The notes below the pieces were generated by a model. That model did not search any database and was not told the origin of the DNA. It saw only the letters and a list, made by a program, of their open reading frames with translations. The position numbers and the translations under genes are program-made. This document shows, one piece after another, positions 7,168 to 17,505 of a stretch of 54,981 nt of DNA. Where the stretch lies: positions 1-54,981 of the forward strand of contig SUZF01000014.1 of NCBI GenBank assembly GCA_015060065.1. Reading direction: 5' to 3'. Within the stretch, counting starts at the first letter, position 1, and every line of letters begins with the position of its first letter. The stretch comes from Rikenellaceae bacterium. GTDB lineage: Bacteria > Bacteroidota > Bacteroidia > Bacteroidales > Rikenellaceae.

Positions 7168-10047
7168 TTAGTACATATTGTCGTACATCGTCTGGCTCTT
7201 GTCGTATTTCAGGTCGGCAAGTGATGCTGCCTTGACACCGATGTTGAAACTCCAACTCTTGTGATATCCGAATGGAATCCAGATGAACGACATCTGCCAG
7301 CAGTGTAGGTCGCGCGTGATGCTTATCGAGGAGGTTGTCAGTTTGTTATTCATAATATCGTAACCTCCCGTGATAGCGACACCCATCTTGGGCGTAATGT
7401 TGATACTTGCGTTGAATCCGATGGTCTGCGTGACGTTGCGTTTTATACCCGTAGTGCCGTTATTTACGTAACTTACCGAGTAACTAATCATATAGTTGAA
7501 ACCGAGGTTCCACGGCATCGAGAAGTCGTAATATGTCTGTGACATATACTGCCTTCGCAATACGGGGTCGAGCGTTCCGTATGGGTCGCTGAACGGATTT
7601 ATATACTCCGGTGGTATGGAGTTGATATCGTTTATCGCGGGCTGTGAGCGGTCTTGTCGCGATTTGAAAGTGTAACCGAAACTCCAACCCGTGCTGACGA
7701 TACGTCCCAGCAGGCCGCGACGAATCATCAACTTGTTGATACGTCGTCCCTCCGGTGTGACCTCGTAGGGGTCGAGCGTAGCATTGAGGTTCAGACCGAA
7801 GTTCGAGCCGAAGATGGTTGTTCGGAACGAAATCGGAATGTTCGACAGACGCATCGAGTCGGCAAGGAAGTTATACGAGCCACTTACCTGCAACATGTCG
7901 ATAAGTTTAATCTTCTTCATTCCCGATGAGTCACGCTTGCTCAAAACCTTCATTTCGAGAGTCTGCGCGAGCGAGAAGTTGAGGTTCATCTGCTGACCTG
8001 CACCCGGCACTCCGTAGGCGTTGTCCGAGTAGGGCGAATAGACCTTGTGACGACCGAGTGAGTCGGTCTGCACGGTCTGGTAGAATCCGTACTTCTGCTT
8101 GCTGAAATCGGGCGCATACGAGAATCCGATTTGCGGAGCAATGGTATGGCGCACTGCCTGCACCTTGCTGGTCTTGCTCTTCATCTGCCACATTCCGTAG
8201 ATAGTTGTATTTGCCGAAATCGAGGCGTTGTAGTTGTACAGACGATAGAAACCATACTTCGGGTCGAGCATCTCGACCTTGTTGGTCTCCGGATTCCACT
8301 GCTGCTCGACCTTCTTGAAATACCAACGCTCGGTGTAGTTGAACGAGGGCGAGACGTTGATATAGTTGAACAGATTGAACGATGCCGATACGGGAAGCGA
8401 GTGTTCGATACCGTTCTTCATATTTTTGAGCGTCTGCATCGTAAAAATCTCCTTCTCGGTGGTCGAAACGGTGTTGGTCATCTTTGCCGAATAACTCAAC
8501 GAAATCTTCTCGTACCAACGCTCCTTGCCGACAATCTCCTTGCGTTTGAAGGGATAGACACGCGATACATTGAAGACGATGGTCGGCAACGTAACCTGAA
8601 TAGCCTTGGTCTGCGAGTTCTGCGATACGGCGAGGTTCATCGAGAGCGAGAGGGGCGTGCCCGCCCAGTTCTTCGAGTACGAAATCGTCGAGTTGGTCTG
8701 CGTTGCAAGGATGTCGTTCAGCGAGGTTGCCGAATAGCGGTTGTAGCCACTGGTGGCAAAATTCACCGATGCCGAGAATGTCGAACCGGGATTAGCCTTC
8801 GGATCCTGCGTGTGGGTCCATTGTATGCGGAAGTTATTCTGTTTGATGTAGTCCGGCTCGCCCTTCTCGCCATGCTTGACACTTGCAAAGTTTGCCGAGA
8901 GATTTCCGCTGAACTTGTAACGCTTGATGTAGCGCGATGCTGCCGATAACTCCCACGAGCCGAGGGTGTAGATGCCGCCTCGAATGGCAAGGTCGGCATG
9001 CTGACCAAGCGTGAAGTAGTAACCGAGGTCACGAATAAAGAAACCCTTCGAGTCCTCACCGAATGAGGGCATCAGCAGACCCGACTTGGGACCCATATTT
9101 ATCGGGAAGAATCCCTCCGGAATACCGAGGAAATAGATAGGCACATCCTCCATAACCAGATATGCCGGTCCGGTGATGACCTTCTTGCCGGGGATGACCT
9201 TTGCCTTGGTCATCGCCAAGTAGAAGTGCGGATGGTCGGTATGGTCGCAGGTGGTATATTTCCCGTGCTGGATGTTGATGGTGTTGTCTGCCATCTTCTT
9301 GATACTGCCGCCCACAAGCCATCCGTCGCCCTCTTGTGTTGCCACACCCTTAATCTTTGCCTTCTTTGACGAGATGTTGTAGGTTATGGTATCCATCGTG
9401 TATGAGGCCTGCCCCTCGGTAAATACGGGGTGTGTCTTCGTGGGTTTGCCATCTACCGAGTCGGGCTTTCCGTAAGCGTAAATCTCCTTGGTGTCCATAT
9501 TGACACGCATAAAGTCCGCTTTCAGGTTCATGTTCTGGTAGGTAATATCTCCTTGGTTGTAGATATAGACCAACTTGTTCTTAACATCATAGACCAACGA
9601 GTCGGTATTCTTACCATTGATGATATCTTCGAGGAAGCCTCCCTTTTTGCGGGTAGTGTCGCGCTGTACCGAGTCACTCTTCGGGGCAGTGAGGCTGTCC
9701 GAAACTTGAACGCCCAACGAGTCGCGACCCGCTGTCGAGAGCGAATCGGTCAGCATCCCACGAATAGAGTCGGTGCGGGCGAGTGATGCACTGCGAGATG
9801 CGGCACGCCTGCGCTGTCGGGCAGTACGCGCGGAAGCGGAGGGGCTTTTCGCCTCTGCTCGTGCAGTGTCGGCAGAGAGCAGAGTGTCGCTATGTTCGGC
9901 TATGCGGATGGCGGTGAGGTCTCGCGCCTCGTTGAAGGCAGCACCGAAGACCATCTGTGCCGCAATAGCCAAAATGACGACAGAAATGATGTATTTTACC
10001 CTAATCCGTTTCAAAAATCCAATATTTTTTATTACCTTTGCCGACAA
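7168..10047 (-). CDS. lptD: LPS-assembly outer membrane protein LptD (OstA-like)
   Basis: Up to 959 residues. An N-terminal hydrophobic segment is followed by a Ser/Thr/Arg-rich linker. Next come an OstA/LptA-like beta domain (about 145-300; pattern LVYIYNQGDITYQNMNLKAD) and a long Tyr/Ser/Asn-rich C-terminal barrel. It should insert lipopolysaccharide into the outer leaflet. The first possible start here is TTG (10047). A second TTG at 10014 would give MKRIRVKYIISVVILAIAAQ, a neat signal peptide, and is at least as likely; the first ATG (9954) would remove it. Its promoter is probably 10106-10113. It heads the eight-gene minus run. Confidence 0.9.
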   Translation of the reverse strand: MSAKVIKNIGFLKRIRVKYIISVVILAIAAQMVFGAAFNEARDLTAIRIAEHSDTLLSADTARAEAKSPSASARTARQRRRAASRSASLARTDSIRGMLTDSLSTAGRDSLGVQVSDSLTAPKSDSVQRDTTRKKGGFLEDIINGKNTDSLVYDVKNKLVYIYNQGDITYQNMNLKADFMRVNMDTKEIYAYGKPDSVDGKPTKTHPVFTEGQASYTMDTITYNISSKKAKIKGVATQEGDGWLVGGSIKKMADNTINIQHGKYTTCDHTDHPHFYLAMTKAKVIPGKKVITGPAYLVMEDVPIYFLGIPEGFFPINMGPKSGLLMPSFGEDSKGFFIRDLGYYFTLGQHADLAIRGGIYTLGSWELSAASRYIKRYKFSGNLSANFASVKHGEKGEPDYIKQNNFRIQWTHTQDPKANPGSTFSASVNFATSGYNRYSATSLNDILATQTNSTISYSKNWAGTPLSLSMNLAVSQNSQTKAIQVTLPTIVFNVSRVYPFKRKEIVGKERWYEKISLSYSAKMTNTVSTTEKEIFTMQTLKNMKNGIEHSLPVSASFNLFNYINVSPSFNYTERWYFKKVEQQWNPETNKVEMLDPKYGFYRLYNYNASISANTTIYGMWQMKSKTSKVQAVRHTIAPQIGFSYAPDFSKQKYGFYQTVQTDSLGRHKVYSPYSDNAYGVPGAGQQMNLNFSLAQTLEMKVLSKRDSSGMKKIKLIDMLQVSGSYNFLADSMRLSNIPISFRTTIFGSNFGLNLNATLDPYEVTPEGRRINKLMIRRGLLGRIVSTGWSFGYTFKSRQDRSQPAINDINSIPPEYINPFSDPYGTLDPVLRRQYMSQTYYDFSMPWNLGFNYMISYSVSYVNNGTTGIKRNVTQTIGFNASINITPKMGVAITGGYDIMNNKLTTSSISITRDLHCWQMSFIWIPFGYHKSWSFNIGVKAASLADLKYDKSQTMYDNMY
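10033..10040 (+). promoter_or_regulatory. Putative amidase operon promoter (-7 element)
   Basis: TACCTTTG matches TAnnTTTG, with a weak TTTC 20 nt upstream (10009-10012). It would give a leader of about 110 nt before the amidase ATG at 10156. It lies inside the start region of the divergent lptD. Confidence 0.35.
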
Positions 10048-10105
10048 GTCGGCAAAAACGCCAAAACATGCGTTGTGTGTGCGTGCGTACGCATTTTTAA
10101 TCCGA

Positions 10106-10113
10106 CAAAGATA
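10106..10113 (-). promoter_or_regulatory. Putative lptD promoter (-7 element)
   Basis: The minus strand reads TATCTTTG, matching the Bacteroidetes -7 consensus TAnnTTTG. It lies about 60-90 nt upstream of the possible lptD starts. No good TTTG -33 box is seen. Confidence 0.5.
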
Positions 10114-10155
10114 GGTAAAATTTTGGATATAGACACTACTTTAATCGAACTTTGT

Positions 10156-11580
10156 ATGCGTAGAATAACTATTTCTCTGCTTTTGATATTTGTACTCCTT
10201 GCGACAAACGCGGTGTTTGCCGAGAATATTGCACAGGGCGTGAAGGTTGTGGTTATCGATGCGGGACACGGAGGCCCGAAATATCCCGGAGCAAGTTACC
10301 GCGGAGTTACCGAGAAGAGCCTGAACTTGAAGGTGGCTCTTAAATTGGGCGAACTTATCGAAAATCGTATGCCAGATGTGAAGGTTGTATATACCCGCAA
10401 GAGCGATATGCAGTTCTCGTCTGACCTGAATAAGGATTTGCAGGCACGTGCCGAGATTGCCAACAAGGCGGGTGGCGATATCTTTATCTCGATTCATGCC
10501 AACGCTGCCCGCTCGACGAGTGCGCGTGGTGTCGAGACTCTCATTATGGGCGAGAGCCCGCTCGAACAGCGTGTAAATGAGAGCGTTCTCTTTGCCAACA
10601 ACAAAGAGGAGTTTATCGATATGTCGAACGAGAAGACCGCGGCAGTGGTGCGTGCATATATCCAGAATCTGCAATTTACCTATGGCGAGTATAGCGAGAT
10701 GATGGCTCGCCTGATTCAGAAAAACTATGCCAAGTCGGGCCGTGTGGCTCGCGGAATCAAACGCCAACCGCTGAAAGTACTCTACGCTACGGATATGCCG
10801 AGTGTGCTGACCGAGATAGGCTTCATGTCGAATCCGGAGGAGTTGAAGTATATGTCATCCGAGAAGGGTCAGGCGGAGATTGCCGAGAACCTCTACAATG
10901 CCGTGAAGGAGTATGCCGAGTTTGTCCGCAAGTCGTTGCTGGTCGAGGAGGCTCCGAAGGCAGAGCCGTCAAAGAGTAACTCGTCGCAACAGGCGACAGA
11001 TGTGGCAAAGGAGGCCGTGCAGCAAAAGCCCGCTGCCAAGAAGGCAAATGTGCCGGTCGAGAAGCCGAAGGAGCCGGTGGTAAAGAGGGTAGATGAGTCG
11101 AAAGTCAAGGAGCAGGCGGTAACCAAGATGCAGCCTTCGGCAGTGAATGTTACGGCAAAGGCGGAGTCTAAACCGGTGCAGCCGACCTCTGTGGAGGCAA
11201 AACCAGCCCAAGCGACTACGGTGCAACAGAAACCTGTGCAGACAAAGCCCGCACAAACTGCCACGGTGCAACCGAAGCCTGCGCAACCGAAGCCTGCACA
11301 ACAGAAACCTGCGCAGTCAAAGACCAACCAACCTGCGGGTCGTGCATTTGTTGTGCAGATTATGGCGAGTGCAACACCGCTCTCGACCAACGATGCTCGT
11401 TTTGGCAAGCAACAGGGTAAGGTCAGCCAGTATGTGGCAGACGGAGCCTATAAGTATAAATATTGCGTAGGTCGTTATGCCGACCGCGAATCGGCACAAC
11501 GTGCCGCGATGTCGCTGCGCGAGGAGTTCAGCGGTGCTTTTGTTGTTGAGGTTGATGGCAAGAGCGTGGTTAAGCGTTAG
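10156..11580 (+). CDS. N-acetylmuramoyl-L-alanine amidase with C-terminal SPOR domain
   Basis: 474 residues from the ATG at 10156. I chose this start because it opens directly on a signal peptide (MRRITISLLLIFVLLATNAVFA); the frame upstream overlaps lptD. The Amidase_3 domain (about 25-255) shows VVIDAGHGG (zinc His), SIHANAA (zinc His) and LTEIGFMSN (catalytic Glu). A long Lys/Pro/Gln/Ala-rich linker (about 265-395) leads to a SPOR domain (about 397-470) that binds denuded glycan at the septum. It should cut the stem peptide from murein in the periplasm during cell separation (AmiC-type). It is first gene of a five-gene plus-strand run. Confidence 0.94.
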   Translation: MRRITISLLLIFVLLATNAVFAENIAQGVKVVVIDAGHGGPKYPGASYRGVTEKSLNLKVALKLGELIENRMPDVKVVYTRKSDMQFSSDLNKDLQARAEIANKAGGDIFISIHANAARSTSARGVETLIMGESPLEQRVNESVLFANNKEEFIDMSNEKTAAVVRAYIQNLQFTYGEYSEMMARLIQKNYAKSGRVARGIKRQPLKVLYATDMPSVLTEIGFMSNPEELKYMSSEKGQAEIAENLYNAVKEYAEFVRKSLLVEEAPKAEPSKSNSSQQATDVAKEAVQQKPAAKKANVPVEKPKEPVVKRVDESKVKEQAVTKMQPSAVNVTAKAESKPVQPTSVEAKPAQATTVQQKPVQTKPAQTATVQPKPAQPKPAQQKPAQSKTNQPAGRAFVVQIMASATPLSTNDARFGKQQGKVSQYVADGAYKYKYCVGRYADRESAQRAAMSLREEFSGAFVVEVDGKSVVKR

Positions 11581-11615
11581 AGAAACAGATGTGATAAAAA
11601 GATAAAACAGAAGAT

Positions 11616-12590
11616 ATGAAAAGAGAAGTTAAAATCGGAATTTTTGCAGTGGTAATCCTGCTCTGTACTTGGGCGGGAGTGCGTTTTTTGAGTGGCTTGG
11701 ATATTTTTAGCCGCACACGTACATACTATGTCGATTATGTTGAGGTTGCCGGCATACAGCAGGCTTCGCCCGTGGTTATCCTCGGGGTGAAGGTCGGCTC
11801 GGTGACAAATATCAAACTCGACCCCACGAAGGCAGAGGGTGTAGAATTGACGCTGGTTGTAGATAAGAAGTATGACCTTCCGGTCGATTCGAAGGCAAAA
11901 CTGTTCAGCGACGGACTTATGGGCGGTAAGGCTATTGCCATCGAATATGGAACGGCAACCGAATATCTCAAAAATGGCGACCATATTACCGCAGCATACG
12001 AGAAGGGTCTGATGGATATTGCCGGAGCCGAGTTGGAGGGTCTGACCAAGAAGATTGGCGAGGCTCTCGCATCGCTCACTGCAACCCTCGATAATGTGAA
12101 TGGCCTGTTAGATGATAACCGCAAGAGTTTCAAGGGTGTGATGAAGAATCTCGATTCGATGACCGGCTCGATGGATGATGTCCTGACGGGCAAGCAGCAG
12201 GAGTTGGCGGCTATTGTCGAGAATCTGTCGGCATTCGCCGAGGCTCTGGGTCGCAATAGTGTTAAGATTGACTCGGTGATGACCAATGTGGCAACGGTAA
12301 CCGACCAATTCGCATCGGCAGATGTCGCTACGGCTTTGCAGCAGACTCTCGCCAAACTCAATACCACGCTCGAAAAACTTAACAGCAACGACGGTACGGT
12401 GGGTAAATTGCTGAACGATAAGGCTCTCTACGACAACCTTACAGCAGCAAGTGCAAACCTCTCGACTCTGTTGGCAGATTTGCAGGCATACCCCAAGCGA
12501 TATGTTCACTTCTCGGTGTTTGGCCGTGGTGCGAAGGCTGATGAGCGCGACCGCAAGAAGGCTGCCGAGCAGAGCGCAAAGAGCGAATAG
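11616..12590 (+). CDS. MlaD family MCE-domain lipid transport protein
   Basis: 324 residues. One N-terminal membrane segment (about 7-22) precedes a single MCE domain (about 35-115; GVKVGSVTNIKLDP is the family core). A long, mostly helical C-terminal part follows (about 125-300), as in periplasmic MCE proteins that form hexameric lipid channels. It should bind and pass phospholipids between membranes. Its MlaE/MlaF permease and ATPase partners are not in this window. 35 bp after the amidase gene. Confidence 0.9.
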   Translation: MKREVKIGIFAVVILLCTWAGVRFLSGLDIFSRTRTYYVDYVEVAGIQQASPVVILGVKVGSVTNIKLDPTKAEGVELTLVVDKKYDLPVDSKAKLFSDGLMGGKAIAIEYGTATEYLKNGDHITAAYEKGLMDIAGAELEGLTKKIGEALASLTATLDNVNGLLDDNRKSFKGVMKNLDSMTGSMDDVLTGKQQELAAIVENLSAFAEALGRNSVKIDSVMTNVATVTDQFASADVATALQQTLAKLNTTLEKLNSNDGTVGKLLNDKALYDNLTAASANLSTLLADLQAYPKRYVHFSVFGRGAKADERDRKKAAEQSAKSE

Positions 12591-12644
12591 TTTGCCGGCG
12601 CGGGTCGATTCAGACAATTGAGATATTAATCCTTTCGCGAGAGT

Positions 12645-15137
12645 ATGGTTTATCCTGCCAATTTCGAGTCGAGTGTAGGCTTCGACCGTGTGCGTGAGCA
12701 GATTCTCGGACTCTGCTCGATGCATCGTGCGCAGGAGTTGCTCTTGGGGGATGGGTTCTCGACTTCAAGGCGCGAAATCGAGCATCGTCTGTCGCTCGCA
12801 GACGAAGTGGGGCGACTGCTCTCTATGGAGCAGGAGTTTCCGCGCGAGGAGTTTGCAGATATAGCCGAAATAGTCCGAAAAATAGAGATTGAAGGCACGT
12901 TCCTCGATACGGTAGAGGTGGTGACGCTTACGCGCACACTGCGCTCGGCAGGGGAGGTGTCGGCATTTGTGTTGAGTCGTGATGCTGCGGCATACCCTTC
13001 GGTCAGGGCTTTGAGTGAGGGTGTCGCCTCGTTTGTGCATATCGTGGCCGAGGCTGACCGTATTATCGACAATTTTGGTCAGGTACGCGATAATGCCTCG
13101 CCTGAATTGAGCGATATCCGTCGCGAAATACGCTCACGAGAAGGGCAGGTGTCTAAACGTCTGCATCAAGTGCTGAATGCGGCAAAGAGTGCCGGCATTG
13201 TTGATGCTGATGCGATGATTTCGATTCGCGAGGGCAGGGCTGTGATACCTGTCGCTGCGGGTAATAAACGTAAATTACAAGGATTTATACACGACGAATC
13301 TGCCACGGGTAAGACCTTCTATATCGAGCCGGTGGAGGTTGTCGAACTCAATAACGAACTCAAAGAGTTGGAGTATGCCGAGCGACGCGAGATTGTGCGT
13401 ATTTTGAGTCGCTTTACCGATATGCTGCGCCCCGAAGTTGAGGCTATCGCCTCGGCAGAGGAGTATCTGGCAACGGTCGATATGTTGCGTGCAAAGGCTC
13501 GCTGGGCATCCGAGAATGGAGCAGTCAAGCCAATACTTTCGACCGAGGGTAGGTTGTTGTTGCGCTCGGCTCGACACGCACTGTTGGCGCAGACTCTCAA
13601 AAGACAGGGCAGGGCGATAGTTCCGCTCGATATGCAACTCGACGATAGTGAGCGTATTATGGTCATTTCGGGACCTAATGCCGGAGGTAAGTCGGTATGC
13701 CTGAAAACGGTAGGCTTGGTGCAGTATATGTTCCAGTGTGGCTATCCGGTGCCGGTTGCGGAGAACTCGGAATTCCCGATTTTTGACAGCATATACATCG
13801 ATATTGGCGATGAGCAGTCGATAGATAATGACCTTTCGACCTACTCATCGCACCTCGCGAATATGAAGGCGATGCTTGCGGGAGCCTCCGAGCGCACTAT
13901 GGTACTTATCGACGAGTTCGGGTCGGGTACCGAGCCGGTAATTGGCGGAGCCATTGCCGAGGCGATATTGGAGCGATTGGTCGAGCGTAAGTGCTATGGC
14001 GTTATCACGACACACTACTCCAATATTAAATATTACGCTGCCAATACCGAGGGTATATCGAATGGTGCGATGATGTTCGATGTGCAGAATATCCGCCCGT
14101 TGTTCCGCTTGGAGACGGGTAAGCCGGGTAGTTCGTTTGCTATCGAGATTGCCCGCAAGATAGGACTCCCCGAACAGATTATCCGCTCGGCAAGCGATAA
14201 GGTCGGCTCGGACCATATCAATATCGAGAAACAGTTGCGCGAGATTGCTCGCGACAAGCGATATTGGGAACAGAAGCGTGACCGCATACGTATCGCCGAC
14301 AGAAAGGTCGATGAACTCGAACAACGCTACAAGGAGCAATTGGAGCGTATCCGTAGCGAGCGTAACGAGATTCTGGGTAAGGCAAAGCAGGAGGCAAAGG
14401 AACTTGTCAAGGAGGCTAATCGCCAGATTGAGAATACCATAAAAACCATCCGCGAGTCGCAGGCAGAGCGTGATATGACACGTCTGGCCCGTCAGGAGTT
14501 GCAGGAGTTCCGCGATGCGGTCGAGAGCGATGCTCTGGCAGATGCCGAGCGCGACGAGAAGGTTGCTCGCGAGATGGAGCGTCTGGAACGTCGTCGTGCG
14601 CGTCGTGCCGAGCGTAAGGGTAGTGCCGCGAAGAGCGAGAATACACCCGCTCCCGAACCCCCGAAGCCCAAGGCTGTCGAGGTTGGCTCGAAGGTGCGCA
14701 TTGCGGGGCAGGATATGGTCGGCGTGGTGCAGTCCGTGAAGGGCAAGAGGGCGCAGGTGGCATTCGGTCATATCCTGACAACTATCGAGAAGGAGCGTCT
14801 TACGGTGGTGTCGAGTGCAGAGTTCCGAGAGGCTACACGCCCCGTAACACCACGTACAGTGATTGCCACCGATATCTCGGAGCGCAGGCTTAACTTCTCG
14901 CGCACGGTCGATGTGCGCGGTATGAGGGTCGTGGAGGCTATCGAGAAGGTGCAGGACTTGGTCGATGATGCTCTGATGGTTGGTGTCGATACGGTTACGG
15001 TGCTGCACGGCAAGGGTACGGGTGCGCTCAAAGAGGAGATTCGCGCCTACCTGCGTACCATACCGCACGTTGCATCCGCACGTGACGAACATCCCGATAT
15101 GGGCGGAGCAGGAATAACAGTGATAACATTCAAATAA
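12645..15137 (+). CDS. mutS2: MutS2 family endonuclease / ribosome-rescue ATPase
   Basis: 830 residues. The MutS core domain is followed by the ATPase (Walker A GPNAGGKS at 343-350; DEFGSGTEP Walker B region). A coiled coil (about 520-660) follows, then a KOW-like segment and a C-terminal Smr nuclease domain with HGKGTG from His788. The mismatch-recognition domain of MutS is absent, as expected for MutS2. The family suppresses recombination and, in some bacteria, acts on collided ribosomes. ATG start, 54 bp after the MCE gene. Confidence 0.96.
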   Translation: MVYPANFESSVGFDRVREQILGLCSMHRAQELLLGDGFSTSRREIEHRLSLADEVGRLLSMEQEFPREEFADIAEIVRKIEIEGTFLDTVEVVTLTRTLRSAGEVSAFVLSRDAAAYPSVRALSEGVASFVHIVAEADRIIDNFGQVRDNASPELSDIRREIRSREGQVSKRLHQVLNAAKSAGIVDADAMISIREGRAVIPVAAGNKRKLQGFIHDESATGKTFYIEPVEVVELNNELKELEYAERREIVRILSRFTDMLRPEVEAIASAEEYLATVDMLRAKARWASENGAVKPILSTEGRLLLRSARHALLAQTLKRQGRAIVPLDMQLDDSERIMVISGPNAGGKSVCLKTVGLVQYMFQCGYPVPVAENSEFPIFDSIYIDIGDEQSIDNDLSTYSSHLANMKAMLAGASERTMVLIDEFGSGTEPVIGGAIAEAILERLVERKCYGVITTHYSNIKYYAANTEGISNGAMMFDVQNIRPLFRLETGKPGSSFAIEIARKIGLPEQIIRSASDKVGSDHINIEKQLREIARDKRYWEQKRDRIRIADRKVDELEQRYKEQLERIRSERNEILGKAKQEAKELVKEANRQIENTIKTIRESQAERDMTRLARQELQEFRDAVESDALADAERDEKVAREMERLERRRARRAERKGSAAKSENTPAPEPPKPKAVEVGSKVRIAGQDMVGVVQSVKGKRAQVAFGHILTTIEKERLTVVSSAEFREATRPVTPRTVIATDISERRLNFSRTVDVRGMRVVEAIEKVQDLVDDALMVGVDTVTVLHGKGTGALKEEIRAYLRTIPHVASARDEHPDMGGAGITVITFK

Positions 15138-15147
15138 CCAATGCGAT

Positions 15148-17505
15148 ATGAGGTATAGGTTATCAGAAATAGCAAAAATATGCGGAGGTCGGCTCTGTGG
15201 TGCAGATTGTGAGGTCTGCGGTGTCGAGACCGACAGCCGTAATTGTGCCTTCGGCAAGGATGTGATGTTTATGGCTATGCAAGGTGCTAACCACGATTCC
15301 CATAACTTCGTTGCCGAGATGTACGAGCGAGGAGTGCGTGCCTTTATGTGCGAGAAGGAGTGCGAGTGTGGCGAGGGCGCGGGATGTGTCGTTGTCGAGA
15401 ACGCGGTGGAGGCTCTTCAACGCCTTGCCGAGGCGCATCGAGAGCATATTTCGGGCGTGGTGGTCGGTATTACCGGCTCGAATGGCAAGACGATTGTCAA
15501 GGAGTGGATTGCTCAATGCCTGCCCGCAGGTGTAAAACTCTTCCGCTCGCCCCGCAGTTATAATTCGCAGTTGGGAGTGGCTCTGTCGCTGCTGATGGCG
15601 GAGGGTGACGAGGAGTTGGTACTTATCGAGGCGGGGATATCACAACCGGGCGAGATGGCTCGTTTGGAACGAATGATACGCCCCAAGGTGGTTGTTGTAA
15701 CGTCTTTGGGCGATGCCCATCAGGAGGGATTTGAGTCGCTTACGCAGAAAATCGAGGAGAAACTGCTGTTGGCAAAGGGTGCTGACACGATTATATACCA
15801 TAGTGCATACCCGGAGGTGGCTCACGCGGTAGAGAGCCTCGGAGCCGTGAAGGTTGATGCTGCGAAGATGATGCCCAAAGCGGAGTTCGCGGATGTTGCA
15901 TCAATCCGTAATGCACAGATTGTTGAGGCACTGTTCGAGGTGCTGGGGTATGAGGCTCCCGATTTTGAGGCGTTGCAGCCTGTGGCTATGCGCTTGGAGG
16001 TCAAGGAGGGTATCAATGGCTCACTGCTTGTGAATGATGCCTATAACTCGGATATAAACTCGCTTGCCATTGCTCTGGACTATCTGCATAGCGTGGCAGC
16101 AGGTCGTCGCAAGGTGCTTATTCTGTCGGATATACTCCAAAGCGGAATGTCGGATGATGAACTATATACGCGAGTGGCAAGGCTCATTGCCGAGAGTGGT
16201 GTGGAGTGGGTTATCGGTGTCGGGGATAAGATTTCGGCTTCGCGAGCCGCTTTCGAGGGTGTGAAGAGTAGTTTTTATGCCTCGACTGACGAGTTTCTGC
16301 ATCGTATGAATGGTCGCGATTTCGCCGATGCTGCCCTGCTGTTGAAGGGTAATCGCGCGAGCCGCTTCGAGAAGATTAGCCACGCTTTGGAGCGCAAGAG
16401 CCACACTACGGTCTTGGAGGTCAATCTCGATGCTATGATTCACAACCTTAACCACTTCCGCTCACAGTTGTTGCCTTCGACACGCCTGACGGCAATGGTC
16501 AAGGCTGCAAGTTATGGGGCGGGCGATGCCGAGGTGGCGCAGATGCTTCAACACCACGGAGTGGATTACCTCGCTGTGGCATTTGCCGATGAGGGTGTGC
16601 TACTGCGCGAGAAGGGCGTGTCGATGCCTATCGTTGTGCTTAATGCCGATGAGGATAGTTTCGACCAGATGGTACTCAACCGATTGGAACCCGAAATTTA
16701 TGGCTTCCGCTCGCTTGAAGCCTTTGTCGGGGCAGTACGTCGATATGGCGAGCGCAACTTCCCCGTGCATATCAAACTCGATACGGGTATGCACCGTTTA
16801 GGCTTTACGGCGGAGGATGTCGATGCGCTGACAGCAATACTTGCAGAGTATGCAACGGAAGTGCGCGTAGCGACGATTTTTGCCCATTTAAGTTGTGCAG
16901 ATGACCCTGCGCAGGACGACTTTACACGTCTGCAAATCAGGCGTTTTGATGATATAAGCAGCCGCATTGCCGAGGCCTTGCCCTATCGTGTGGTGCGCCA
17001 TACTGCCAACTCGGCGGCTATCGAGCGATTCCCGGAGGCGCAGTTCGATATGTGCCGTTTGGGATTGGGGCTTTATGGATTCGGATATGAGCATAACGAC
17101 TCTCTGATTCCAGTTTCGACTCTTAAAACCCGCATCGTGCAGATAAAACACCATCCGTCTGGCGAATGTATTGGTTATGGTCGTGCCGAGCGACTTGAAC
17201 GCGACAGCGTGGTGGCAACAATACCCGTAGGCTATGCCGACGGACTCGACAGACACCTCGGATGTGGTGTCTGGTCGATGGTTGTCGGGGGCGTGAAGGC
17301 TCCGATTGTCGGTCGTGTATGTATGGATAGTTGTATGATTGACGTTACCGATGTGCCGAATGTTGCAGAGGGCGACGAGGTGCTGGTATTCTCGTCGGTT
17401 GCCGGCAATAGTGCCGAAGATATGGCGAGGTTGCTCGGAACTATCCCCTATGAGGTGCTGACCTCGGTGTCGGCTCGTGTGAAACGCATTTATGTTAAGG
17501 AGTAA
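15148..17505 (+). CDS. murF: Bifunctional MurF ligase / alanine racemase fusion
   Basis: 785 residues. Residues 1 to about 415 form MurF (UDP-MurNAc-tripeptide:D-Ala-D-Ala ligase) with the ATP loop GSNGKT (Lys114). From about 419 a complete alanine racemase follows: the PLP lysine is Lys452 in MVKAASYGAG and the catalytic tyrosine is Tyr677 in CIGYGRAER; VGYADG and GRVCMDSCM are also present. One protein thus makes D-Ala and adds D-Ala-D-Ala to the murein precursor. The fusion is known from Bacteroidetes. The stop overlaps the rsmI start (TAATG). Confidence 0.97.
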   Translation: MRYRLSEIAKICGGRLCGADCEVCGVETDSRNCAFGKDVMFMAMQGANHDSHNFVAEMYERGVRAFMCEKECECGEGAGCVVVENAVEALQRLAEAHREHISGVVVGITGSNGKTIVKEWIAQCLPAGVKLFRSPRSYNSQLGVALSLLMAEGDEELVLIEAGISQPGEMARLERMIRPKVVVVTSLGDAHQEGFESLTQKIEEKLLLAKGADTIIYHSAYPEVAHAVESLGAVKVDAAKMMPKAEFADVASIRNAQIVEALFEVLGYEAPDFEALQPVAMRLEVKEGINGSLLVNDAYNSDINSLAIALDYLHSVAAGRRKVLILSDILQSGMSDDELYTRVARLIAESGVEWVIGVGDKISASRAAFEGVKSSFYASTDEFLHRMNGRDFADAALLLKGNRASRFEKISHALERKSHTTVLEVNLDAMIHNLNHFRSQLLPSTRLTAMVKAASYGAGDAEVAQMLQHHGVDYLAVAFADEGVLLREKGVSMPIVVLNADEDSFDQMVLNRLEPEIYGFRSLEAFVGAVRRYGERNFPVHIKLDTGMHRLGFTAEDVDALTAILAEYATEVRVATIFAHLSCADDPAQDDFTRLQIRRFDDISSRIAEALPYRVVRHTANSAAIERFPEAQFDMCRLGLGLYGFGYEHNDSLIPVSTLKTRIVQIKHHPSGECIGYGRAERLERDSVVATIPVGYADGLDRHLGCGVWSMVVGGVKAPIVGRVCMDSCMIDVTDVPNVAEGDEVLVFSSVAGNSAEDMARLLGTIPYEVLTSVSARVKRIYVKE

